Assembly (NCBI GenBank): GCA_040386075.1
Contig: JAZKGE010000007.1
Span: 1 to 64,000, forward strand
DNA: 64,000 nucleotides
Direction: 5' to 3'
Source: UBA4416 sp040386075
Lineage (GTDB): Bacteria; Bacteroidota; Bacteroidia; B-17B0; Aurantibacillaceae
Shown: positions 16,302 through 23,670 of the stretch, one piece after another
How positions within the stretch are numbered: the first letter of the stretch is position 1
Layout of the letters: the number at the start of each line of letters is the position of its first letter
Notes under the pieces: generated by a model
Database searches by the model: none
The model's input: the letters and a program-made list of their open reading frames with translations, nothing else
Told to the model about the DNA's origin: nothing
Program-made: the position numbers and the translations under genes

Positions 16302-18422
16302 TTATTTTAATTCTAAGATTTGTACTTCTCTATAATTTTTAACCTGGTTCAAAAATGTTTGCGCTTGCGAAAAATAGGCTTCTGCAAATTCTTTGGTAGG
16401 CTCATGCTGATTGATCTGTAACACCAATTCTTTAAAGCTTGTTTCTAACGTAATCTCTTTTGTTTCAATTAAGTATTTATCAAAATCGGTGATCAACGTA
16501 TGATGCGTATTGACGTGGATTTGTTTATCCAGCAGAATGGCTTTGGCTGAACTTATGAAAGATGCATAGGTATAATAAATACTATCTCCAAATTGTGCGT
16601 TATCAAAAGCCTCTGCGCTCCATGCCAGTTTTTCCTCCGCCTCAAAAAACAAAGTAGATACCAGATCAATAATAACGCCGGCGCACTCTCCTACTCCAAT
16701 GGCTGTGGCAAATTTTTCATCAGAACCCCAATCAGTATAATCAGAATCATTTAGAGTGCTGTTATCCCCTAATGGTTTTAGCAACTGATAAAAATAATCT
16801 TTGCCCTGACGATCGTAGTATGAATTAAAATATTCACCCTCTCTTGCATTCGTTTCCAGATCTTTGAATAAAGTTCTTAATACATCGGGGCCGCGCTTAC
16901 TGGCTACCTTAATTACTTTTTCAGAGATCCGTCCTTCTCCATTTCCTAATGTACCCCCTCCTAATAAAACCTGTAAGGCAGGTACTACATTTGTTCCCAC
17001 TTTAAACGAACTGCCATGAAAACCAATTTGTGCCAATCCATGTTGCCCGCATGAATTCATACAACCACTGATCTTGATCTTCATATCATGGTTATGGATC
17101 AGATCAGGAAACTCTCCGTAAATTATACGTTCCAGTTCAACTGATATATTGGTACTGTTCGAGATCGCTAAATTACAAGTGTCCGTTCCGGGGCAAGCGG
17201 TAATATCTCCAACCGAATCGAAACCCGAAGTTGCTAATTTCAATTGCTTCAATTCGTTGTATAAAAAAGGTAATGATTCTTCAGCTACATACTTTAATAA
17301 AAATCCCTGGTTAATGGTGATCCGGATGTCTTCGGAAGACGCGAACTTATTAACTATTTTCGCTAGTTTACGGGCTGTTTTAGAAGAAATATTTCCCAAC
17401 TGCACTTTAATGTATACTCCAAAAAAGTTCTTTTGCTTTTGCCGAAAAGTATTGGTCGCTACCCAGTTATTATATGCGAATCTGTTCGTGATCTCTGCTT
17501 CATTTTTATGAAAAAGACTAACAGGAATAGAGAACTTGACCGCATTTAAATTGATCTCATACGTTTTATTTAAGATTGCGTTTTCCTCTTCTTCTACAAA
17601 TTTTAGAAAGGCATCTACTCCTATTTTATGGATCAAATACTTAATACGTGCTTTATGCCGACTTACCCGCTCACCATGCCTGTCAAATACTCTAATCGTA
17701 GATTCTACAAAAGGAATTAATTTATTTTCAGGTAAAAACTCATGAGCAGTCTGGGCCAAAAAGGGTTGCGCGCCCAAGCCACCACCGATCAATACTTTAA
17801 AACCACGTTCTCCAAACTTATTCAGTTTAGGAATAAAGCCAATATCATGAATATAGGTTACAGCAGTATCTTTATCGTTATTCGAAAAAGCAATTTTGAT
17901 CTTACGGCCCAATTCCTGTCCGAATGGCTTACGTAAAAAATAACTGAACAAATCATGCGCATAAGGCGATACATCAAAAGGCTCGTTAGGATCTATTCCT
18001 GATTCGGCTGAAGCTGTAATATTACGAACTGTGTTACCGCAGGCTTCGCGCAAGGTAATATCATCCTGTTCCAGTTTGGCCCATAGTTCAGGTGTTCTAT
18101 CCAGACTAACATAATGGACCTGAATATCCTGACGCGTGGTTAAATGCAAATTACCATTTGAATATTCATCACTGATGTCAGCGATGCGTTCTAATTGCTT
18201 AGTTGATATTTTACCAAAAGGTAATTTAATACGGATCATTTGTACACCTTGTTGGCGTTGGCCATAAACGCCACGGGCCAAACGCAGGCTTCGGAATTTC
18301 TCATCATTGATCTTCCCTTCTCTAAATTCACGGATCTTTTTATCAAGGTCGATAATATCTTTTTCAACCAGGGCTTTGCCCGAGTGATTCACTAATTCTA
18401 ATTCTGTTCTGAAACTTTGCAT
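16302..18422 (-). CDS. Ferredoxin-type nitrite/sulfite reductase with C-terminal HEPN domain
   Basis: 706 aa from the ATG at 18422, 4 nt after the upstream stop codon; an alternative ATG at 18464 would overlap that gene. Two ferrodoxin-like plus two siroheme half-domains (L-H-L-T-T-R-Q-D-I-Q and R-I-T-I-N-Q-G-F) fill about residues 1-560. The [4Fe-4S]/siroheme ligands are C410-x5-C416 (A-C-P-G-T-D-T-C) and C454-x3-C458 (G-C-M-N-S-C). Residues about 590-700 form a helical HEPN-like domain with D-S-I-Y-Y-T-Y-A-S-F-I-S-S-A-K-A-I-L-L, not present in classical CysI. Between sulfur genes and followed by siroheme genes, it is predicted to reduce sulfite to sulfide. Confidence 0.9.
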   Translation of the reverse strand: MQSFRTELELVNHSGKALVEKDIIDLDKKIREFREGKINDEKFRSLRLARGVYGQRQQGVQMIRIKLPFGKISTKQLERIADISDEYSNGNLHLTTRQDIQVHYVSLDRTPELWAKLEQDDITLREACGNTVRNITASAESGIDPNEPFDVSPYAHDLFSYFLRKPFGQELGRKIKIAFSNNDKDTAVTYIHDIGFIPKLNKFGERGFKVLIGGGLGAQPFLAQTAHEFLPENKLIPFVESTIRVFDRHGERVSRHKARIKYLIHKIGVDAFLKFVEEEENAILNKTYEINLNAVKFSIPVSLFHKNEAEITNRFAYNNWVATNTFRQKQKNFFGVYIKVQLGNISSKTARKLAKIVNKFASSEDIRITINQGFLLKYVAEESLPFLYNELKQLKLATSGFDSVGDITACPGTDTCNLAISNSTNISVELERIIYGEFPDLIHNHDMKIKISGCMNSCGQHGLAQIGFHGSSFKVGTNVVPALQVLLGGGTLGNGEGRISEKVIKVASKRGPDVLRTLFKDLETNAREGEYFNSYYDRQGKDYFYQLLKPLGDNSTLNDSDYTDWGSDEKFATAIGVGECAGVIIDLVSTLFFEAEEKLAWSAEAFDNAQFGDSIYYTYASFISSAKAILLDKQIHVNTHHTLITDFDKYLIETKEITLETSFKELVLQINQHEPTKEFAEAYFSQAQTFLNQVKNYREVQILELK

Positions 18423-18426
18423 GGCT

Positions 18427-19305
18427 TTATTTTGAAGCGTTATATAATTGATACCATTCTTCATTCGTTAACTTTACCGCATAGGCACTTGCCGCATTTT
18501 TGATACGTTTTCTATCCGTACTTCCAATGATTGGCAAAGCACCTAGTTTATAAAGCCAAGCAACAGCAACTTGCTCTACATTTATAGAATACCTTTTAGC
18601 AATTTCTGTTAGAACCTTTCTTACTTTAATAGCTTTAGCATCCTTTCCATTTAATATCCTTCCTCCAGCCAATGGAGCAAAGGCCATTGGCTTGCTGTAT
18701 TGTTCTTTAATAAAATCCAAACGCCCATCATCAATAGCCGAGTTTTGTAATAAATTCAATTCAATATGATTGGTAACAATAGGTTGCGATAAATGACTTG
18801 CCAATAAGCGGTGTTGAAAGACATTGAAATTTGACACGCCAATGTTTTTGATCTTTCCGCTGCGCAATAATTTAATTAAAGCGGAGGCGGTTTCTTCAAC
18901 AGCGTATAAGGGATCGTAATGTTCCAATAAAAAAATGTCAATATAATCTGTCTTTAAACGCTTTAAAGAATCTTCCACACTTTTGGTAATATGTTCCGGA
19001 CTCAGGTCATAATAATTACCTTTTAGTTTTTTATCTGAAAAGGATCTTATACCGGCTTTTGTAGAGATAATAATATCTTCACGTTTGATAGAACTTGTAG
19101 AAATGGCTTTTCCAAACAATTCTTCTATTTTTCCATTATTATAATTATTACTATGATCAAATGTGTTTACCCCTAATTCTAAATTATAACGAACTATCTC
19201 CTCTACCTTTTTTTGATTAGCCAAAGCAACGGCATCCCAACGCCAAAAACCATAAATTGCTGCCGATACTTCGGGACCTGTTTCACTGATGTATATTTTT
19301 TCCAT
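18427..19305 (-). CDS. Aldo/keto reductase with Glu at the catalytic His position
   Basis: 292 aa, an (alpha/beta)8 NAD(P)H-dependent oxidoreductase of the YdhF-like branch. D50 (N-T-F-D-H), Y55 and K83 (I-S-T-K-A-G) of the AKR tetrad are present. In the segment usually reading L-L-H-R-P-D-P, this protein has L-L-E-H-Y-D-P, placing Glu128 where the catalytic His normally lies. The NADP-binding I-G-V-S-N-F and P-I-I-G-S-T-D-R-K-R segments are intact. The substrate is unknown. It is the first structural gene after the Cys leader and terminator at 19346-19455, so it is co-regulated with sulfite reductase. Confidence 0.85.
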   Translation of the reverse strand: MEKIYISETGPEVSAAIYGFWRWDAVALANQKKVEEIVRYNLELGVNTFDHSNNYNNGKIEELFGKAISTSSIKREDIIISTKAGIRSFSDKKLKGNYYDLSPEHITKSVEDSLKRLKTDYIDIFLLEHYDPLYAVEETASALIKLLRSGKIKNIGVSNFNVFQHRLLASHLSQPIVTNHIELNLLQNSAIDDGRLDFIKEQYSKPMAFAPLAGGRILNGKDAKAIKVRKVLTEIAKRYSINVEQVAVAWLYKLGALPIIGSTDRKRIKNAASAYAVKLTNEEWYQLYNASK

Positions 19306-19345
19306 GTTTACTCTGTTTTAATGTTGTTTTTGAAAATGATTTGAT

Positions 19346-19378
19346 AAAAAAAGCCCCACCATGCTATACGGAGGGGCT
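19346..19378 (-). terminator. Intrinsic terminator of the Cys leader (attenuator)
   Basis: On the minus strand AGCCCCTCC-gtatagcat-GGTGGGGCT (19378 to 19352) forms a 9-bp stem with one mismatch and is followed by TTTTTTT. It lies 23 nt after the stop of the 17-aa Cys-rich ORF and 46 nt before the aldo/keto reductase start, inside the same-strand operon. CGGAAGG directly after the leader stop (19395-19401) could pair with CCTCCG of the 5' arm (19369-19374, one bulge) as an antiterminator. The hairpin and U-run are seen directly; the switch is inference. Confidence 0.85.
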
Positions 19379-19401
19379 AAATATTTGACAATATCCTTCC
19401 G

Positions 19402-19455
19402 TTAGCAACATCGGTGCATCCAACAACAGTTCATATGTAAATAATTACGTTTCAT
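19402..19455 (-). CDS. 17-aa Cys-rich leader ORF before the sulfite reductase module
   Basis: It reads MKRNYLHMNCCWMHRCC then TAA: four Cys codons in the last eight, as two tandem pairs, the last pair touching the stop. A second in-frame ATG (19434) would give MNCCWMHRCC. The start is 2 nt after the hom stop codon, allowing translational coupling. A strong intrinsic terminator follows at 19346-19378, and downstream come the aldo/keto reductase, sulfite reductase and siroheme genes. This is the layout of an amino-acid attenuator (as in trpL or hisL) with Cys as the sensed residue. The ORF, tandem Cys codons and terminator are seen directly; the regulatory role is inferred. Confidence 0.75.
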   Translation of the reverse strand: MKRNYLHMNCCWMHRCC

Positions 19456-19457
19456 TT

Positions 19458-20708
19458 TTAGTAATTCAGTAATTCTTTTTTTAACACTGTAGGTCTTGCT
19501 TCATCTTTGGCAAGGCTCACTTTTTCATTTACCAATGAGATAAACAACTTATTCTTTAAAATGTAATCTCTGTGTTCAATGATATGTTTCAGGTTTACTT
19601 TGCCAACCACATAATGATAATCTTTACCTGTATATTTCTCTTCGATCTCATCAAATGCGATCCGTTTCAGGTCTTCGGGAGAATTGTATCTGAAATATAC
19701 TTCAATAACTACGTCATTTGTAAAAGACGGTGCATGCTTTTGAGCATATTTTTTAAACTCATATTTATATCCGTGCGATAAAGCCGAAATGTCTGACAAT
19801 ACTGCCGCTCCAGTAGGGTAGCTCCCGGCTCCTCTCCCCTGTAAGAACTGCTCACCAGAGAATTTACCTTCAACGATCACACCGTTGAATTCATTATCTA
19901 CATTGAACAAATGATTATGCTCTTTGATAAAACGTGGTGCTACAAATACACTCACTTTATTATCTTCTAACCGTTGAATGATGGGAGTTAGCTTTATCTT
20001 ATAACCTTTTTCTGATGCGTATTTAATATCGTTATCATGTAAAGTAGTAATTCCAATATTCAATACTTCATCCGGTTTGATGATCAAACCAAAAGCATGA
20101 AGGGCAATAATAATGGCTTTGAATTTAGCGTCAAAAGCTTCCACATCATTTGTCGGGTCTGTTTCTGCAAATCCCTTGTCCTGTGCTTGCTTCAAAGCTT
20201 CTTCATAAGATAATTTTTCTGCAATGGTCTTTGTCAGGATATAATTCGTAGTGCCATTAAAGATACCTGATACTTTTTCCAGCTCCTCGTTATCAAAATA
20301 TTCTTCCAACGAACGAATGATTGGAATACTTCCACAAGCAGATGCTTCGTATAATAACGATACATTATTTTCCTGTTGCAAGCGGTATAGTTCTTCCAAA
20401 TGTTCGGCCAGCAGTTTTTTATTAGCAGTTACTACATGTTTACCTTTTTTCAAAGCTTCGCTTACAATTAAGAATGCCTCGTCTGCATCATCGATCAATT
20501 CAACGATCACATCGATCTCGGGGTTATTTAAGATCTCCCATTTATCAAAGGTGATAAGTTCCTGACCGATTGTTCTTGGTTTGTTCTTATCTTTTAAACC
20601 TATCTTAACGATATCCGCTTTAAATCCTGTGCTGTTATTTAATACATGATAAAGTCCTTGTCCTACACAACCGAATCCGAATAATCCTATTTTTAATGTT
20701 TTGCTCAT
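19458..20708 (-). CDS. hom: Homoserine dehydrogenase
   Basis: 416 aa, NAD(P)-dependent reduction of aspartate semialdehyde to homoserine, the branch point to Met and Thr. The Rossmann motif G-L-F-G-F-G-C-V-G-Q-G is at residues 8-18. The catalytic-domain signature G-I-F-N-G-T-T-N-Y-I-L-T and A-Q-x-x-G-F-A-E-T-D-P-T-N-D-V-E-A-x-D-A-K-F-K lies in the middle. It is monofunctional, without a fused aspartokinase. The last about 80 residues are not an obvious ACT domain. It follows metX by 41 nt, giving a homoserine-forming and homoserine-activating pair under the upstream SAM riboswitch. Confidence 0.95.
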   Translation of the reverse strand: MSKTLKIGLFGFGCVGQGLYHVLNNSTGFKADIVKIGLKDKNKPRTIGQELITFDKWEILNNPEIDVIVELIDDADEAFLIVSEALKKGKHVVTANKKLLAEHLEELYRLQQENNVSLLYEASACGSIPIIRSLEEYFDNEELEKVSGIFNGTTNYILTKTIAEKLSYEEALKQAQDKGFAETDPTNDVEAFDAKFKAIIIALHAFGLIIKPDEVLNIGITTLHDNDIKYASEKGYKIKLTPIIQRLEDNKVSVFVAPRFIKEHNHLFNVDNEFNGVIVEGKFSGEQFLQGRGAGSYPTGAAVLSDISALSHGYKYEFKKYAQKHAPSFTNDVVIEVYFRYNSPEDLKRIAFDEIEEKYTGKDYHYVVGKVNLKHIIEHRDYILKNKLFISLVNEKVSLAKDEARPTVLKKELLNY

Positions 20709-20743
20709 AATTTCTTTTTTAATATTTGTTTTTAATTTTATCG

Positions 20744-20799
20744 GTCACCCTAAACTTGATTCAGGGTCTCATGAGATGCTGAATCAAGTTTAGCATGAC
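20744..20799. repeat. Repeat family B copy overlapping the 3' end of metX
   Basis: ggtcaccctaaacttgattc, agggtctcatgagatgctga, atcaagtttagcatgac. The metX stop codon (20750-20752) lies inside it, so the last 16 residues of MetX are encoded by the repeat. It fills the metX-hom gap. Confidence 0.75.
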
Positions 20800-21817
20800 G
20801 TGTTTTATAAAATTGTTTAATATGTTCTGTCAACTGTTTAGTTTCAATTAAAAATCCATCGTGTCCGTATAAAGAATCAATCTCATTATAAGTTGCGTTA
20901 GGAATATATTTAGCCAACAATTGTTGTTCGTTCAATGGAAACAACATATCTGATGTTACACCAATAACTAATGTTGCTGCTTCAATGGTGTTTAAAACTG
21001 TTTCTATACTATAAGCCCTTTCACGCGCTGTATGATGAGAATCCATCGCTTCTGATAATCTCACATAGGAATAAGCATTAAACCGTTTCACTAACTTTTC
21101 TCCCTGATATCTCTGATAAGAAGCGGCTGCGTGATTATTGATATTATTTGCGCCGGTGTTCTTCTGAGTGGCATTATAGGTATTATAATTCCTGTAACTT
21201 AGTAAAGCTATGCTACGCGCTGCCTGCAATCCTTTTTCGCCACCATTGACTGTGTTACTAAAATAAGTTCTATCGGCTTTAATAGCTAAACGTTGAGACT
21301 CATTAAAAGCAATACCCCATGGCGAATGTTGTGCATTGGTAGCAATAAGTATCAAATTCTTTGCAACTCCCAGATCCTGCAATGCCCATTCCTGTGCTAT
21401 TTGCCCGCCCTGAGAACCACCAATTAATGTGTGAATGGTTTCGATACCTAAATGCTCTTTCAATACATTAAGTGTGTTAACCATATCCCTGATAGTGATA
21501 TGCGGAAAATAACTGAACCATGGTTCATTTGTATCTGAATTGATGCTTAAGGGTCCGGTTGTTCCATAGCAAGAACCCAGGTTATTGGCACAAACAATAA
21601 AATGATCGTTTGGGTTAAACAGGTCATTCTCTCCAAACAAACCCGGCCACCAGTCAAACACATCGCTGTTTGCAGTGAGTGCATGCGCCACCCAAATCAC
21701 ATTACTTTTATCAGCATTCAATGTGCCGTAGGTATTGTATGTGATCTCTAATTGAGGAAGCGACAAGCCATTTTCCAATTGAAATCTCTTTTTATATGAA
21801 AATATTTGCTGACTCAT
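20750..21817 (-). CDS. metX: Homoserine O-acyltransferase
   Basis: 355 aa, alpha/beta-hydrolase-fold MetX that activates homoserine for sulfhydrylation. The nucleophile elbow G-G-S-Q-G-G is at residues 133-138 (Ser135). The catalytic Asp is in T-S-D-M-L-F-P-L and the His in Y-G-H-D-G-F-L, with the usual H-A-L-T-A-N-S-D and N-N-L-G-S-C-Y-G-T-T-G-P oxyanion segments. Acetyl-CoA is the usual donor for this clade; succinyl preference cannot be excluded. The C-terminal 16 residues are non-native, read from a family B repeat. Upstream lie a hairpin, a small ORF, a Cys-rich leader ORF and a SAM-I riboswitch. Confidence 0.93.
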   Translation of the reverse strand: MSQQIFSYKKRFQLENGLSLPQLEITYNTYGTLNADKSNVIWVAHALTANSDVFDWWPGLFGENDLFNPNDHFIVCANNLGSCYGTTGPLSINSDTNEPWFSYFPHITIRDMVNTLNVLKEHLGIETIHTLIGGSQGGQIAQEWALQDLGVAKNLILIATNAQHSPWGIAFNESQRLAIKADRTYFSNTVNGGEKGLQAARSIALLSYRNYNTYNATQKNTGANNINNHAAASYQRYQGEKLVKRFNAYSYVRLSEAMDSHHTARERAYSIETVLNTIEAATLVIGVTSDMLFPLNEQQLLAKYIPNATYNEIDSLYGHDGFLIETKQLTEHIKQFYKTRHAKLDSASHETLNQV

Positions 21818-21831
21818 GATCTGATTTGTCT

Positions 21832-21873
21832 TAAAAGAACTCAGGATGAAAACTCTAAAACATCCTAAGTTCT
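21832..21873 (-). terminator. Terminator-like hairpin directly upstream of metX
   Basis: On the minus strand agaacttaggatg (21873-21861) and catcctgagttct (21848-21836) form a 13-bp stem with one mismatch or wobble around a 12-nt loop, followed by only three more Ts before the sequence becomes mixed. The hairpin is strong but the U-run is short, so termination is uncertain. It sits between the 78-aa ORF and metX and could be the expression platform for the upstream Cys leader or riboswitch. Confidence 0.45.
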
Positions 21874-21886
21874 CAATAGACTCTAA

Positions 21887-22123
21887 CTAATTACTAAATA
21901 TGGATTCTGAAAAAATTAATTGCTTGTTTTCTACCGCGGTTAAAATATTGACATTACTTACCAAACGTTTACTGTGAGCTTCACTTGGAAAAGGAAAGGC
22001 AACACCTCCTCTTTGTGCAAAGCCATAAGTTGCCTGTAGTGTTAAAAAATGACGGTGACGTCCTTCTCCTATTAAATTTGCTTGAGTTGCTATTGTTGTG
22101 TTTTTATATTTATTTGAGTTCAT
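21887..22123 (-). CDS. Putative small protein between leader ORF and metX
   Basis: A 78-aa ORF without recognised family. It begins MNSNKYKNTT, contains G-E-G-R-H-R-H-F-L-T-L-Q-A-T-Y-G-F-A-Q-R-G-G-V-A-F-P-F-P-S-E, and has neither a signal peptide nor membrane helix. The composition is protein-like and it lies in the operon direction 69 nt upstream of metX, after the riboswitch and Cys leader. It may be a real small protein, a longer leader, or the decayed remnant of a gene. I give it as tentative. Confidence 0.35.
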   Translation of the reverse strand: MNSNKYKNTTIATQANLIGEGRHRHFLTLQATYGFAQRGGVAFPFPSEAHSKRLVSNVNILTAVENKQLIFSESIFSN

Positions 22124-22255
22124 GATGCTTTGTTTTTAATGTTGTTGAAATAAAAAATTTAAAATGATCGTAATTCTGATTTAGAATACATCAATTTTTT
22201 GCCTTGGGTTTGCCAGGGTTAAATTTTTCGATAAGATTAAAACGAAAAAATTAGC

Positions 22256-22381
22256 TTAGCACATGCACCAACAGCACATACAACAAGCCATCATGAAAAT
22301 GGTAATGAATAACGAATTAACTACAGTGTTTACGTCCAATTGCGCAACATTTACTTTTGTTTTTGAATTTGTGTGTTTCAT
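22256..22381 (-). CDS. 41-aa leader ORF with Cys/Met-rich C-terminus
   Basis: The ORF starts MKHTNSKTKV, has a hydrophobic middle (V-V-N-S-L-F-I-T-I-F) and ends MMACCMCCWCMC before TAA. Six of the last nine residues are Cys and four of the last twelve are Met. The ATG lies 24 nt after the 3' end of a SAM-I-like riboswitch, in its expression platform, upstream of metX-hom. The Cys cluster touching the stop is shared with the 17-aa and 19-aa leaders of the same operon. Expected role: Cys (perhaps also Met) attenuation in series with SAM sensing. No strong terminator follows immediately; the nearest hairpin is at 21832-21873. A Cys-rich metal-binding micropeptide is an alternative. Confidence 0.6.
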   Translation of the reverse strand: MKHTNSKTKVNVAQLDVNTVVNSLFITIFMMACCMCCWCMC

Positions 22382-22404
22382 TTTTTTGTTTTTAATTTAT
22401 TTTC

Positions 22405-22518
22405 CTCCGTTTTACATCGGAGTAGGAGTTGGCACCTGTTTTCCAATTTCGTTTTACCGAAACTTTTAGTTGGTTGCCAGTGGGTCAGTGAGCCTATTCT
22501 CTCGCCACTTCTTAATAA
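22405..22518 (-). promoter_or_regulatory. SAM-I (S-box) type riboswitch upstream of metX-hom
   Basis: On the minus strand the conserved S-box features appear in order: AAGAAGTGGCGAGAG, then GGCTCACTGACCCACT, the invariant GGCAACC, a variable P3 hairpin (GTTTCGgtaaaaCGAAAT), and GGTGCCAACTCCTAC. These correspond to the GGCAACC and GGTGCxAAxTCC blocks of SAM-I RNAs. A small hairpin ctccgatgtaaaacggag (22405-22422) follows, without a U-run. It lies about 30 nt after a promoter and 24 nt before the 41-aa Cys-rich ORF, so SAM would repress homoserine and homocysteine synthesis. Recognition is by eye; a covariance-model search would settle it. Confidence 0.82.
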
Positions 22519-22552
22519 ATTAATACACACATGGGTGGGTAGTAATTCGGGA

Positions 22553-22585
22553 CAAATTTAATGCATTATTTTTTATACTTCCAAA
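22553..22585 (-). promoter_or_regulatory. Promoter of the sulfur/methionine operon
   Basis: On the minus strand TTTG (22585-22582) and TAAATTTG (22560-22553) match the Bacteroidota -33/-7 consensus, with 21 nt between them. The predicted start near 22547 would place the SAM-I riboswitch at the very 5' end of the mRNA. Confidence 0.6.
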
Positions 22586-22749
22586 TAAATTTGAAAATAA
22601 ATTGAAAATCATTGATTTTATTGAGCTTTTAAAGGTAGTTTAAGTCTGCATATTAGTCCGGAAAACAGACAAAACTGATTAACTATCAATAAAAACATAT
22701 CTTGTATTCTATTATTTATACGAATGAATCTATTATTAATTTAGTTTAC

Positions 22750-23670
22750 ATGAACAAACCGAGATCCTACTTTACATTATTGCTTTTACTGAGTACTTTT
22801 AATTATGGTTATTCCCAAAATCAATATCGGTTCGTGGATGCAACTAACAAATGGTACGAGTTTGGCGAATGGGGAGGCAATTTTCCGGGCGATGCTATTC
22901 AGAGGCGTCATATTGTATACTATTTTGATAACGATACTTTAATAAATAATGTAGTTTACAAAAAATTATATAACCGTTTGTATGATACTATTTATTGGGT
23001 TCCACCTTTTATTCAAGACTCCCATGGATATTCAGCGGCATTCAGGCAGGATTCGGCGAACATATATTTTGTGCTTAAAGATAGCGTTACGGAAAGTATA
23101 TATTATAATCACAATATGGCAATTGGAGATACTTTGAAATATTACTATAGCCCTGCATTGTTTCCTGAAACAGTAGTCTCTATTGATTCAGTTCCTTTTG
23201 GATCAGTTGGGTATAGAAAGAAATATAATTTATCATACTCGCATACATTTTACGAAGGTATAGGAAATCTTTTTGGACTATTTCATGACTTTTCGCTTAT
23301 GACACATGGCGGATGGTACTTGTTTTGTTTTAAACAAAACAACATAAGCTACCAACTTCAATCTTTTCCCAGTTCTCAAATCCCTGATTGTAACTCAAGT
23401 ATTGTGAATAATATTTTAGCCACCGAAAAGGGTTATAATATTGAAATTTTTCCAAATCCAACAAATGGCATATTTACTATAGCTAATTCTCAAAATATGG
23501 GATCCATTAATTACACTATATTTTCAATTAATGGAAAAGTTATTCAACAAAAAAATAAAGCCCTGACTAAAAACGTTGAAGTAGATATAACTTCTGAAAG
23601 CCCCGGAATTTACTTTCTAAAAATAGAAAATGATTATCGAGTTAAAACTGTTAAGCTTATAAAGCAATAA
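22750..23670 (+). CDS. Secreted protein with type IX sorting domain
   Basis: 306 aa from the ATG at 22750, which gives a Sec signal peptide (Y-F-T-L-L-L-L-L-S-T-F, cleavage near Y-S-Q); a start at 22702 adds an unlikely extension. The central about 190 residues contain many Tyr, Asp and Trp and no domain I recognise (for example Y-Y-F-D-N-D-T-L-I-N-N-V-V-Y-K-K-L and Y-E-G-I-G-N-L-F-G-L). The C-terminal 75 residues (I-F-P-N-P-T-N-G-I-F, then S-P-G-I-Y-F-L-K-I-E, K-L-I-K-Q) are a T9SS type A sorting domain. Predicted cell-surface or secreted protein of unknown role, transcribed away from the sulfur operon. Confidence 0.8.
   Translation: MNKPRSYFTLLLLLSTFNYGYSQNQYRFVDATNKWYEFGEWGGNFPGDAIQRRHIVYYFDNDTLINNVVYKKLYNRLYDTIYWVPPFIQDSHGYSAAFRQDSANIYFVLKDSVTESIYYNHNMAIGDTLKYYYSPALFPETVVSIDSVPFGSVGYRKKYNLSYSHTFYEGIGNLFGLFHDFSLMTHGGWYLFCFKQNNISYQLQSFPSSQIPDCNSSIVNNILATEKGYNIEIFPNPTNGIFTIANSQNMGSINYTIFSINGKVIQQKNKALTKNVEVDITSESPGIYFLKIENDYRVKTVKLIKQ

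Noticed and set aside
22200..22255. A terminator directly after the 41-aa Cys leader
   Set aside because: Only AT-rich or short stems are present (for example cctggcaaacccaagg) and they lack a U-run on the minus strand, so I do not call one there.
22263..22469. A plus-strand 68-aa hydrophobic ORF opposite the riboswitch and Cys leader
   Set aside because: It is the complement of the SAM-I-like aptamer and of the 41-aa leader; the RNA motifs on the minus strand explain the sequence better.
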